A stretch of 64,000 bases of DNA from assembly GCA_002786915.1 (NCBI GenBank), contig PCUV01000116.1, positions 19,260 to 83,259 on the forward strand, written 5' to 3'. Shown here one piece after another: positions 1-8,176 of this stretch; positions within the stretch are counted from its first letter, which is position 1, and each line of letters starts with the position of its first letter. The position numbers and the translations under genes were made by a program. Under the pieces are notes generated by a model. That model did no database searches and was not told where the DNA came from. It saw only the letters and a list, made by a program, of their open reading frames with translations. This DNA comes from Comamonadaceae bacterium CG12_big_fil_rev_8_21_14_0_65_59_15 (lineage in GTDB: Bacteria; Pseudomonadota; Gammaproteobacteria; Burkholderiales; Burkholderiaceae_C).

Positions 1-998
1 CAGGCTTGGCTGGCGCGCAAATCCTTGATCAGCAAGCTGGTCATGATCCGGTTACGACCGCTGCTCTTGGCTTCATACAGTGCTTGATCGGCCGAGCGCA
101 CCAGGTCATCGAGTGTGGTGCCGGGTTGCCACTGTGCCAACCCACCAGAGACCTTGAGCTCAAGCGCACGGCCATCGGCCAGCACCAGCGGCGCGTTAGC
201 AACGCCCTGGCGCAAACGCTCGGCCACCGGCTGGGCTTGCAATAAATCGGAGCCCGGCATCAAAACGACAATTTCTTCGCCGCCGTAGCGTGCGCACAGA
301 TCGGTGGAGCGCAAGTTTGACCGCAGCACGCTGGCGATATGGCGCAGGGCCTGGTCTCCACTAAGGTGCCCGTAGTCGTCATTGACCCGCTTAAAGTGAT
401 CAATGTCGAGCATGAGCAGGCAAGCTTGTTGCCCAGTGCGCTCGCACAGTTCAAGCTGCTTGGGAAAGACCTCCTGAAACCAGCTCCGGTTGTGCAGGCC
501 GGTCAGACCATCGGACTCAGCCTTGCTGCGGTAAGCGCGTTGCAATTCGATGCTGCTCAACAAAACCACGTTGTTTTCGCGGATGCGCTGCGACAGCACA
601 TGCAGCAGGTTCAAGGCCATTACCGGCTGATTAGCCAGCATTTGCCAAAGCACCGGCTTGGCAATGGTCAGCAGGCGGGTCTTGACGGCCGCCACCACAT
701 AGGCCGATGGCACCCTGGCGTCAATGATCGACAACTCACCAACGCAGTCGCCGACCCGAAGCCGCACCAGTGGCTGCGGCATCAAGGGCTCCAGGCAGAC
801 CAGTAATTCACCATCCAAAATAACGTAGATGTCATGATTGACGCGGTCGGGATCCAGCAAGACGTGTCCGGCCTCAACATCAAAGGGGTGGCTCTGGCCC
901 AGCTCACTGGCGATCAAGGTGAAGTCCACCCCCTGAAACAGCGCTGAATCAGTCAGCATGCCAGGCAGTTCGGTGCTGTGCAACGTGGTGATATTCAT
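1..998 (-). CDS. Cyclic-nucleotide-binding-fold GGDEF protein, probable diguanylate cyclase (3' end outside window)
   Basis: The minus strand is open from an ATG at 998 to the window edge; about 332 residues are visible and the C-terminus is missing. Residues about 15-150 look like a cNMP-binding fold, with a GELSIID phosphate-cassette-like stretch. The Arg expected after the Pro in that cassette is Ser (VPSAY), so canonical cAMP binding is doubtful. A GGDEF domain follows (DGLTGLHNR start), with signature RYGGEEI, where the last Phe is Ile. An RxxD inhibitory site (RSTD) sits five residues before it. Expected role: making c-di-GMP from two GTP in the cytoplasm, with product inhibition. The reading frame is certain; catalytic activity is inferred. 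Confidence 0.85.
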   Translation of the reverse strand, partial: MNITTLHSTELPGMLTDSALFQGVDFTLIASELGQSHPFDVEAGHVLLDPDRVNHDIYVILDGELLVCLEPLMPQPLVRLRVGDCVGELSIIDARVPSAYVVAAVKTRLLTIAKPVLWQMLANQPVMALNLLHVLSQRIRENNVVLLSSIELQRAYRSKAESDGLTGLHNRSWFQEVFPKQLELCERTGQQACLLMLDIDHFKRVNDDYGHLSGDQALRHIASVLRSNLRSTDLCARYGGEEIVVLMPGSDLLQAQPVAERLRQGVANAPLVLADGRALELKVSGGLAQWQPGTTLDDLVRSADQALYEAKSSGRNRIMTSLLIKDLRASQA

Positions 999-1135
999 GG
1001 GTACCTGGCAGAGTCATAGGTGATTTTCTAACCAATTTTGCCTCAGGTTCATGCGCTGGTGTGGCTCCCACGGTTAAATCAGTTGGGGACACCAGTCACG
1101 CTTACTTCGTGCGCTTTGATCTGTCCCGCAAAGTG

Positions 1136-4100
1136 TTACAACTCCCCAAAATCCGAGCTGGTCCAACCGGTTTTCGCAGCGGACAAGCGCATGGTGCGCA
1201 ACTGATTGAGCATACTGTGGCTGAGCGCATCCAGCATCGCCAGATCAGCACTCAGGTCGGCGTGCGCCTGCGCACGCCTGCGGGCCAACAGGGGCGCAGC
1301 CTGCTGGTGCAACTCTTCATGGATGTTTTGCAAACTGCCAAACAGGGGGTTGCGCTGAAATCGCTTGGTGGTGCCGCTACGTTGCAGCCATTTGCCAAAA
1401 CGGCATTGCAGAGGGTCGTTGACCGGCGCGGGCAGCAACGGGTCAGCCAGGTAGGCGCGCAATTCCCGCATCCAGGCGCGGTGTTCCACCTTGGCCAGCA
1501 AGATGGGAATGTCACGCGGGGGTGCCAGCATGCTGTTGGCCCACGACAGCGGTACCTGCCACTGTGCCAGCCACCCAGGTACGTCGGCAGCGGGCATGGG
1601 GCGGGCAATCACGTAGCCCTGACCATATTCGCAGCCAAATTCAATCAATGCACGACCATGCGCCTCGGTTTCAATACCCTCGGCCAGCGCGCGGCGGTCA
1701 AAGTTGCGTGCCAGGGACAAGATGCTGTTGACAATGGCGGCATGCTCCACGTCGTCAAGCATGCCGCGCACAAAACTTTGATCGATCTTGATCGTGTGCG
1801 CGGCCAGCTGTTTCAGGAAGGTCAGCGACGAATAGCCCGTGCCAAAGTCATCGAGCGCGCATTCGATGTCGGCCTTTTGCAACTCGCGGATCACGCCCGA
1901 GGCGTGTGCCATATTGCCCAAGGCACCAGTTTCCAGAACCTCTATTTGAAACTGCTGCGCTTTCACGCTGGGCTGTGCCGCCAGTTGACGTAGCAAGCGT
2001 GCCACAAAGCCGGGGTCAAGTAACTGCTGCGCGTCGATATTGACGCTGACTTTGGTCACCAAACCCTGGGCGTTCCAGCGTGCCAGTTGCGCAAGCGCAT
2101 TTTCGATCACCCAGTCACCCACTTCGATGGCCAGGGATGTAGATGCCAGCAGCGGGATGAATTCGCCGGGTGGTACCAACCCGCGCTGCGGATGCTGCCA
2201 GCGTATCAACGCCTCAAACCCACTCACCCGCCCATTGGCTAAATGCACTTTCGGTTGGTAAAACAGCACAAACTCGCGTCGATTGAGCGCTTGCCGAACC
2301 TCGTCCAGTTGGAAAAGTCTCGAGCGGGTGTTTTCGTCACTGGTGGGGTCAAATTGAATGTAGCGGTTTTTGCCTGCCTGCTTGGCCGCGTACATGGCAT
2401 GGTCTGCCTGGCGCAGCAGCTGCTCGGCATCGATCGGTTGATGTTGTGGAAACAACGTGACGCCAACGCTGGCGGTAATGGTGAACATGCGTTGCGCCAC
2501 TTGCAGCGGCTGCGCAATAACACCCAGCAAGCGTTGAACTTCAGGGGCGGAGTCGGTTGGCGCGTCGAGACCGACAAACAGGTAGGCAAATTCGTCACCA
2601 CCAATATGCGCCAGAAATTGCTGCTGGCGGGTGGCTTGCGCCAACCTTTGGCTGATTGCCAGAATCAATGCACTGCCCACAGCCTCGCCGTCGACCTGGT
2701 TGATGACGGCAAAGCCATCCAGATCGAAATAAGCGATTGCAATGTGCTGTGAAGCCTTGACGTGCGCCATGGCACTGGCCAGACGCTCCACAAAGTCACG
2801 CCGGTTGGGCAGCCCCGTCAGTGCGTCGTGGTGGGTCGCAAATTCAAGCTGCGCCTGATGCGCTTTCTGTTCGGTGATGTCCACCGCAATCCCGGCCACA
2901 CGGGTGGCGCGGCCATCGCTGCCGCGCTGCACGACGCAGCCCAGACAGCGCAGCCAGACCCATTGACCCTTGTGATGACGTAGCCGCAGTTCAACGACAA
3001 ACCGTGGCGCTTGATCACGCAGGTGCGCGCTCATGGCGTCAGCTTGCGCAGCACGGTCATGGGGGTGAATCCAAGAAATATAGCGATCACCGCTGATTTG
3101 GTGCAGTTGGTCCGGTTCATACCCCAGCATCTGGGCGGCACCGTCGAGCAGGTCGATTTGGTCGTTGACGATGTCCCATTCCCAGGTGGCCGCCTGCGCC
3201 GCATCGACCGCATTTTTCAGGCGCAAGCGCTCCTGCTCCAGCGCTTGCTCAGCCTGGTGGCGCTGCGTGATGTCGTTGAAAACCGCCATGATGCAGGCCT
3301 GCCCGCCCAAGGCAAACGGTACCCGCTCAATGCTGGCTATAAAAGTGCTGCCGTCCTTGCGGCGCACGGGAAGCGATAACGACGCACTCGTTGAATCCGT
3401 TTGCAGATGCTCAAAGTCTGCGTCAACCTGCGGCAACGCTTCAATCGGGTGAATGTCATTGGACGACATCGACAACAACTCGGGCAGGGTATAGCCCAGC
3501 ATCTGGCAGAACCACGGGTTGGCAAAAATGAAACGACGGCTCACCGTGTCGGCCGCCACCAAACCAGCGGGCAGGTGGTCGATGATGGCATGCAGCGTTC
3601 GCTCCAGCGGCGAGCTGGCGCCGCCCGCGCCCTCCATCAAGGCACGCCAGCGGTCGTCACTGGCCTGTAGCGCGGCTTGGGCCTGGCGGGTTTGATGCTG
3701 TTCGTGCAGCAGTGCCATCGCCTGCTTCGAAGCGGTTTCGTACATGGCCATTACGGCGCGCACCAGCACGGCGCTGGCGTCAGACATCTGGTGCTGGGCG
3801 CGCAAGCACGCCGCCTGGGGCGACAGACCCTCCTGCACGCCCAGCACCGCCAACGCCAGGCGCTTGTCGTCGCCCAGAATGTGATCCACCAGCCAGGTGG
3901 TTAAAAAAGTCAACAGCCGATCCACCGCGTCAAGTGTTTGCTCGGGCACTTGCGTCAGTCGGGTGACCTCCGACAGGAAACTCCGGTGTGTGTTTACATG
4001 CTCTTGCACCCAAGGGTCGTCTGCCAAAGCTTCTTTCCAGAGGGATTCTTCGGTGCGAAAGTGGTAGTCGGCGTAGCTGGTCAGTTGGGTCAGAACGCCC

Positions 4101-4237
4101 GCCAGGTCAGGTGCGCTGCCCCCGGTGACACGTTGGCGTGCCAGCGCATTGATCAGTCCTACCAGGGTGCGGTGCTGAGCGTCAATTTTGGAGATTCCCG
4201 TTTCGAGCTGGGGGGTCCAGGGGAAGGGTTCAAACAT
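1136..4237 (-). CDS. Hemerythrin-PAS-PAS-GGDEF-EAL-CZB c-di-GMP signalling protein
   Basis: 1033 residues. The N-terminal 130 residues are a bacteriohemerythrin-like di-iron domain (FPWTPQLETGISKIDAQH, later a HFRTEE helix). Two PAS domains follow at about 215-455, then GGDEF with an intact GGDEF motif near residue 546, and EAL near 674 with EAL, DDFGTGYSS (about 796) and AEGIET all present. The C-terminus (about 916-1010) matches the CZB zinc-binding fold of chemoreceptors: HRAW, then CRFGKW, then HEELH. Both synthesis and hydrolysis of c-di-GMP look possible. Hemerythrin suggests O2 or NO input and CZB suggests zinc or hypochlorite input; these inputs are inferred from the families. It is a monocistronic-looking gene next to another GGDEF gene. 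Confidence 0.93.
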   Translation of the reverse strand: MFEPFPWTPQLETGISKIDAQHRTLVGLINALARQRVTGGSAPDLAGVLTQLTSYADYHFRTEESLWKEALADDPWVQEHVNTHRSFLSEVTRLTQVPEQTLDAVDRLLTFLTTWLVDHILGDDKRLALAVLGVQEGLSPQAACLRAQHQMSDASAVLVRAVMAMYETASKQAMALLHEQHQTRQAQAALQASDDRWRALMEGAGGASSPLERTLHAIIDHLPAGLVAADTVSRRFIFANPWFCQMLGYTLPELLSMSSNDIHPIEALPQVDADFEHLQTDSTSASLSLPVRRKDGSTFIASIERVPFALGGQACIMAVFNDITQRHQAEQALEQERLRLKNAVDAAQAATWEWDIVNDQIDLLDGAAQMLGYEPDQLHQISGDRYISWIHPHDRAAQADAMSAHLRDQAPRFVVELRLRHHKGQWVWLRCLGCVVQRGSDGRATRVAGIAVDITEQKAHQAQLEFATHHDALTGLPNRRDFVERLASAMAHVKASQHIAIAYFDLDGFAVINQVDGEAVGSALILAISQRLAQATRQQQFLAHIGGDEFAYLFVGLDAPTDSAPEVQRLLGVIAQPLQVAQRMFTITASVGVTLFPQHQPIDAEQLLRQADHAMYAAKQAGKNRYIQFDPTSDENTRSRLFQLDEVRQALNRREFVLFYQPKVHLANGRVSGFEALIRWQHPQRGLVPPGEFIPLLASTSLAIEVGDWVIENALAQLARWNAQGLVTKVSVNIDAQQLLDPGFVARLLRQLAAQPSVKAQQFQIEVLETGALGNMAHASGVIRELQKADIECALDDFGTGYSSLTFLKQLAAHTIKIDQSFVRGMLDDVEHAAIVNSILSLARNFDRRALAEGIETEAHGRALIEFGCEYGQGYVIARPMPAADVPGWLAQWQVPLSWANSMLAPPRDIPILLAKVEHRAWMRELRAYLADPLLPAPVNDPLQCRFGKWLQRSGTTKRFQRNPLFGSLQNIHEELHQQAAPLLARRRAQAHADLSADLAMLDALSHSMLNQLRTMRLSAAKTGWTSSDFGEL

Positions 4238-4502
4238 GAACGGACTCAGTTTGTTTTAACTTGTGTTGGCCGCTTCGACGATGGCCAGAACGCCAAGTGC
4301 CATTACAACGGCAAAAAGGTCAGCTGCGTAGGGCATTATCTGCGTATCGCTTACGTTAAGTCAATAAGCTCCGTTGCGCCGCAAGTGTGCACCACCGACC
4401 TCGCCCAATGCGGCTTCATCCCGGTGCCACGGCACCCTGCAAGGTTCACCAGACTTTACCAACCACCTTAAATATCCTTAAAAATCAATATGTTAAAGCG
4501 TA

Positions 4503-4712
4503 CTAATTTTTAGCTGTTGCAATTGTTCGGCTGGGGACCATTGGGTGAACGCCTTGAAGCTGGCCATCAGGCAGGCCGGCCGCTGTCATGTCCAGCTCGC
4601 GCATCAGCTCGGGCGCAATCACCGCGATGACGCTGCGCAGCGCGTACGACAAAAAATAGCCCAGCGCGTACGCTGGGACCAGGCGAAACCAGAGGGAGGC
4701 GGGCGACATCAT
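4503..4712 (-). pseudogene. MFS transporter remnant with internal deletion
   Basis: The first 47 residues (SLWFRLVPAYALGYFLSYAL, then VIAPELMRELDMTAAGL) are a typical N-terminus of a major facilitator superfamily carrier. At about 4590 the similarity jumps. In the next reading frame the following bases encode LMASFKAFTQWSPAEQL, which resembles the motif found some 60-70 residues further on in such carriers (LMAAFKA-QWFPPERL). The rest of the roughly 400-residue transporter is missing. This fits an internal deletion plus a 3' truncation. The open frame itself (69 residues) is unlikely to make a working protein. Family assignment rests on recognition only. Confidence 0.6.
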
Positions 4713-4727
4713 GCCCGCTATTGTCGG

Positions 4728-5165
4728 CTAGCGCGCCTGCAACTTCTCCAGCACCGGTGCCAGTTTGTCGCGGTTGGCGGGGTTGATGCGGATGGCGGAG
4801 TCAAACGCGGCCCCGGCCAATGCGTCCTGCCCGGTGTGCAGGTAGGCAAAGGCGATGCCCAGCCAGGCCTTGTCGTTGTTGGCATCCAGGCCGATGGCCT
4901 TTTGGTAAACAGGAATACTGGCCTTGAAGTCTTGCCGTGACAGGTGCAGCCCGGCCAGCTTCATGTGCGCCTTGAGCGAGTTGGGCTCGGACCGCACGGC
5001 GCGTTCAAACGTGACCTGCGCCTGCTCAAGTTGCCCGGCGGCCCATTGCTGGTCGCCTTGCGCGAGCATATCCACGCGCATGGCCGCTTGCGCCGACCAC
5101 AGCGCAAAAGCGCTAAGCACAGCCGCGCTGGCGAGCAGCAGGTTTCGTTGCAGTGTTGAACTCAT
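4728..5165 (-). CDS. Exported TPR-repeat protein
   Basis: 145 residues from the ATG at 5165, preceded by an AGGAAAA ribosome site. A longer in-frame reading upstream lacks signal-peptide character. Residues 1-27 form a signal peptide (RNLLLASAAVLSAFALW followed by AQA). About three tetratricopeptide repeats follow, with Trp/Leu/Gly/Tyr/Ala/Pro spacing such as GDQQWAAGQLEQAQVTFERA and NDKAWLGIAFAYLHTGQDAL. It is likely a periplasmic scaffold. It lies downstream of the octaheme cytochrome but is separated from it by a terminator and a repeat. A role in cytochrome assembly is possible but not shown. Confidence 0.75.
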   Translation of the reverse strand: MSSTLQRNLLLASAAVLSAFALWSAQAAMRVDMLAQGDQQWAAGQLEQAQVTFERAVRSEPNSLKAHMKLAGLHLSRQDFKASIPVYQKAIGLDANNDKAWLGIAFAYLHTGQDALAGAAFDSAIRINPANRDKLAPVLEKLQAR

Positions 5166-5225
5166 GGTGTTTTTTCCTGTTAATTGGCATGGCCCAGACG
5201 GCCACCCCGGATGATGAAAGAGTGT

Positions 5226-5303
5226 CGTCATTGCGAGGCCGCAGGCCGCAGCAATCCATGTATTCAGAAGCCATGGATTGCTTCACTGCGTTCGCAATGA
5301 CAG
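5226..5303. repeat. Family B-like inverted repeat (TCATTGCGA...TCGCAATGA)
   Basis: Ends read TCATTGCGAGG and GTTCGCAATGA. Inside them CAATCCATG and CATGGATTG form a second inverted pair, so the unit can fold as a long hairpin. It resembles the TCATTGC/GCAATGA halves of the other family B copies in this window. It lies between the TPR gene and the terminator of the octaheme cytochrome gene. Confidence 0.7.
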
Positions 5304-5338
5304 AGAAATTTTCAGCGCTGGTGGCGTTCCTTCACGTC

Positions 5339-5372
5339 AAAAAACGGCCCTGTGCCGGAGCAAAGAGCCGTT
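5339..5372 (-). terminator. Rho-independent terminator of the octaheme cytochrome gene
   Basis: Read on the minus strand: AACGGC, a loop of about 18 bases, GCCGTT, then a run of T. It starts about 25 bases after the stop codon of the octaheme cytochrome gene, which separates it from the TPR gene. Confidence 0.75.
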
Positions 5373-5395
5373 CTTGCTTGGGTGCAAAGCGCTGT

Positions 5396-6880
5396 TTACT
5401 TCAGGCTGCCCTTGCCGTAGCGCTCCTCGTAGCCCTTGCGCACTTTCTCGATCTGATCCTTGCCCATGCCGTTGAAGAACCAGTCGTGACCGGCGATCGG
5501 CTTGAAGTACTTCGCGAGCATTTCTTCGGCAAATTTTTCGTTGCCGTCCTTGGCCTTGACCACTTCTTTCAGCTCAGGGATCCACTTGAAGTACGTGTGT
5601 TGGCTCACTTCATAGATGCCGTGCCACCAGGTGTAGTCGGGGCCGTTCATCGAGGCGCCGTGACGCGCGCGGCGGCCTTCGTGGTGCCAGATCTCAAACC
5701 AGGTCCACTTGATCTTGGCATCCATCGGCTGGTGCGTCAGGTAACCCTTGTCTTCGAGCTCTTTCATGATGGCGGCAATCGGCTTGGCATACTTGTCGTT
5801 GTACAGATCGACCACGTCGTCAAACTGCTTGTAATGGCCGTCGATGGTGTTGCCGGTGTGGCAGGTGGCGCAGACATTTTTCATCCTGTTGCGGCGTTGT
5901 TCCCAGGTCAGGATTTCGGTCACGGTGGAACCCTTGACGGCGTCGCCCACCTTGGGCAGCGCAGCGCCTGCGGGCTGGTCAAACTCGTCGCCATTGGCCA
6001 GACGAATCATGTTGAGCTTGGCAGAAATGGCCGGGCGCAGCGTCCACGAGATGCGTTCACCCACGTCGTGCGTGCCCTTCTGGTCTTTGGTGGCACCCAT
6101 GTGGCAGGTGGCGCAGGTCGGTGCGGCGGTGTAGTCCACACCGGCCACCCAGCTCTTGGAGTTGAGGTTCATCTTGTCCACATTGGCGCGGTACAGAATG
6201 CCGTGCTTGGATTCGTTGTAAATCTCGATTTGCGGATGATCCGGCCCCATGTGGCACTTGCCGCAGGTGTCAGGGGTGCGCGCCTGCGCTGACGAGAAAC
6301 TGTGGCGCGCGTGGCAGGCCGAACAAGACCCCAGCGTGCCGTCAACATTCTTGCGGCCAATGCCGGTGTTGGGCCAGGTTTGCGCCGTCGGACGGTTGTT
6401 GGCGTCGAGCTCGACCGTGCTGCCGTGGCATTGTTTGCAACCGGCGTTCACTGCGGCCGGGCCACCGATGACTTCACCCAGCAGGTTATCGACGGAGGCC
6501 AGAATGTTGCCGGCCTTGGCGTGGTGCGAGCGCTGTTGCTGCGCCACTTCGGTGGCGTGGCAGGTGGCGCAGGTCTTGGGGGTGGGAATCACCTGGATCA
6601 GGGCACCGTTGTGCCGGAAGCCGGCCTTGTTGCCCTCGGCCACCTTGTGGCAGTCGTAGCAATCGACGTTGTTGGCGGCGTGGGCGCTGTTTTTCCACTC
6701 GACATAAATGCCGGGCTCGTCTGCCGGGCCGTGGCAGCTGATGCATTTCTGGCCCATGGCCGCGTCGGCCGCCGTTTTGGCCGGGGCCGCGTTGGCAGAC
6801 CAGACGGTGCCTGCCAGTGTCAAGGTGATAAGCCCAGCCAGTGTTTGCAACACCCGCGTCGGCCGTCGATTCAATCGCAT
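5396..6880 (-). CDS. Octaheme c-type cytochrome of the hydroxylamine oxidoreductase (HAO) family
   Basis: 494 residues from the ATG at 6880 (AGGAG site 7 bases upstream). An in-frame start 26 codons further up lacks a ribosome site and would bury the signal peptide. The signal peptide ends near WSANA. Eight CXXCH haem motifs are present: CISCH, CYDCH, CATCH, CKQCH, CSACH, CGKCH, CATCH, CATCH. The order and spacing, and the C-terminal helices with WFEIWHHEGRRARHG and GPDYTWWHG, fit the HAO family. Members either oxidise hydroxylamine or, in non-nitrifiers, reduce hydroxylamine or nitrite. With a nap operon and no ammonia monooxygenase nearby, a reductive or detoxifying role is the better inference. 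It acts in the periplasm. The electron donor is not encoded next to it. Confidence 0.88.
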   Translation of the reverse strand: MRLNRRPTRVLQTLAGLITLTLAGTVWSANAAPAKTAADAAMGQKCISCHGPADEPGIYVEWKNSAHAANNVDCYDCHKVAEGNKAGFRHNGALIQVIPTPKTCATCHATEVAQQQRSHHAKAGNILASVDNLLGEVIGGPAAVNAGCKQCHGSTVELDANNRPTAQTWPNTGIGRKNVDGTLGSCSACHARHSFSSAQARTPDTCGKCHMGPDHPQIEIYNESKHGILYRANVDKMNLNSKSWVAGVDYTAAPTCATCHMGATKDQKGTHDVGERISWTLRPAISAKLNMIRLANGDEFDQPAGAALPKVGDAVKGSTVTEILTWEQRRNRMKNVCATCHTGNTIDGHYKQFDDVVDLYNDKYAKPIAAIMKELEDKGYLTHQPMDAKIKWTWFEIWHHEGRRARHGASMNGPDYTWWHGIYEVSQHTYFKWIPELKEVVKAKDGNEKFAEEMLAKYFKPIAGHDWFFNGMGKDQIEKVRKGYEERYGKGSLK

Positions 6881-6947
6881 AGCGCTCTCCTGAAGTTGAT
6901 GCAGCCAACTGTAGAAAAGCCCGCGCACTGTGGCCTTAAGGCAGCTT

Positions 6948-6970
6948 AAAAAAAGCAACGAATAGTTGCT
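6948..6970 (-). terminator. Rho-independent terminator after the nap/crp operon
   Basis: On the minus strand AGCAAC, a five-base loop, GTTGCT, then seven T. It starts just 12 bases after the stop codon of the downstream Crp/Fnr gene. It implies that the octaheme cytochrome has its own promoter in the short stretch 6881-6947. Confidence 0.75.
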
Positions 6971-6982
6971 GCCAAACGCGAA

Positions 6983-7690
6983 TCAATGCGAACCAAATTG
7001 TGCCAATTGCTGCACATCAAGAATGCGGATGTCGCGCTTGTCGATCTGGATCAGGCCTTTGGCCTCCAGCTCGTGCAGCACATGTGAAAAATACTCGGGC
7101 GTTAGTGACAGGCGTGACGCAATGGTGGCCTTGCTGGCGGGCAGGCTGACCGTCAGACACATGGGTGCAGTCAGGTCGTCGCTGCCTGCGCACGCCACGT
7201 CGCGCAGCAGGTAACCAATCAGGCGCTGCATGCCGCTGTGCAGGGCATAACTTTCCACGTCCTGAATCAGCCCGTGCAAGCGGCGCGAAATACCCGCCAG
7301 CATACGCAGCGCAAAACGCGCGTCGTGTTCAACCTCTGCCAGTAGCGCCTGCTTGGATACACACACCAGCAAGGTGTCGGCGAGCGCTTGCGCGTTGACG
7401 ATGTGCGCCTGCCCCAAAAAAACAATCGCCTCGGCAAAGCTGCGGCCGGGCCCGATGATTTCAATGACTTTTCCCTGCCCATTGGCCGACGCCACAAACA
7501 GTCGGATTTGACCGCTCACCACCACATAAAACGCATCGCAGGCATCGCCGGTGCGAAACAGCACCTCACAGCGTTCCAGTTGCCTGGGCTGACAGCCTAG
7601 AGCAATGCGTTCGCGCTCCTCGGGCGACAGAGCGCTAAAGAGCGGCAGCGCTGACAACAGCGGTTGTACGTTGCGCGCCAGTGTCTTCAT
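6983..7690 (-). CDS. Crp/Fnr family (Dnr-type) transcription regulator 1
   Basis: 235 residues. An N-terminal cNMP-type beta-barrel (PLFSALSPEERERIALGC; GPGRSFAEAIVFLG) is followed by a long dimer helix (RRLHGLIQDVESYALHSGMQ) and a winged helix-turn-helix (SKATIASRLSLTPEYFSHVL). The four-cysteine Fe-S cluster signature of Fnr is absent at the N-terminus. This points to the Dnr/Nnr branch, which senses NO through haem in known members. It is the last gene of napDAGHB, nine bases after napB. A close paralogue lies on the other side of the operon at 13330-14022. Confidence 0.88.
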   Translation of the reverse strand: MKTLARNVQPLLSALPLFSALSPEERERIALGCQPRQLERCEVLFRTGDACDAFYVVVSGQIRLFVASANGQGKVIEIIGPGRSFAEAIVFLGQAHIVNAQALADTLLVCVSKQALLAEVEHDARFALRMLAGISRRLHGLIQDVESYALHSGMQRLIGYLLRDVACAGSDDLTAPMCLTVSLPASKATIASRLSLTPEYFSHVLHELEAKGLIQIDKRDIRILDVQQLAQFGSH

Positions 7691-7698
7691 CGGATGTG

Positions 7699-8142
7699 TC
7701 AGTTGGTTTTGAAGTCGTTACCCACCAGCGGCTGTGCATCCACTTGTGGCACATGGCAACTGTCGCACTGCCAGCGCAGCATGTTCAGCTGCGGTGCGGC
7801 GTTGGCATCAGCACCCTTGACCAAGTGGCTTTTGCCCAGTGACGGCATCTTCTTGCCTTTGAATTCGCTGTCGATATGGCAGTCCAGACAGGCGTTTTCT
7901 TTGGGGGTGATGTCAAAGTTTTCCACCGTGTGCGGAATCAGCGGTGGCTGGCCGACAAAGGTGCGCTCGATCAACGCAAATTTGCCGGGCTGCTTGCCTG
8001 CATACACCTTGTCAGCCGGGGCGGCATCGGGCGCATCCACGCTGGTATCGCGCAGGGTGCCGAGCGACGTGGACGTGCTGGCACAGGCCACCACGGTGAG
8101 GGCCAAGGCAGCGATCAGGCTGAGTTTGAGGGACTTTTTCAT
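7699..8142 (-). CDS. napB: Periplasmic nitrate reductase dihaem cytochrome subunit NapB
   Basis: 147 residues with two CXXCH haem motifs (CLDCH, CDSCH) and the NapB-type segment PPLIPHTVENFDITPKENAC. It passes electrons to NapA in the periplasm. The N-terminus carries a lipobox-like LTVVAC, so the protein may be a lipoprotein; classic NapB is soluble. The gene follows napH in the operon. Confidence 0.93.
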   Translation of the reverse strand: MKKSLKLSLIAALALTVVACASTSTSLGTLRDTSVDAPDAAPADKVYAGKQPGKFALIERTFVGQPPLIPHTVENFDITPKENACLDCHIDSEFKGKKMPSLGKSHLVKGADANAAPQLNMLRWQCDSCHVPQVDAQPLVGNDFKTN

Positions 8143-8176
8143 GATCAGGTCTCCACAGGTAAAAGTTCAAATGAAA

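Noticed and set aside
6881..6947. TTGGCTGCATCAA upstream of the octaheme cytochrome as an Fnr box
   Set aside because: It has only three spacer bases instead of four and lies almost at the ribosome site, so it is a poor match.
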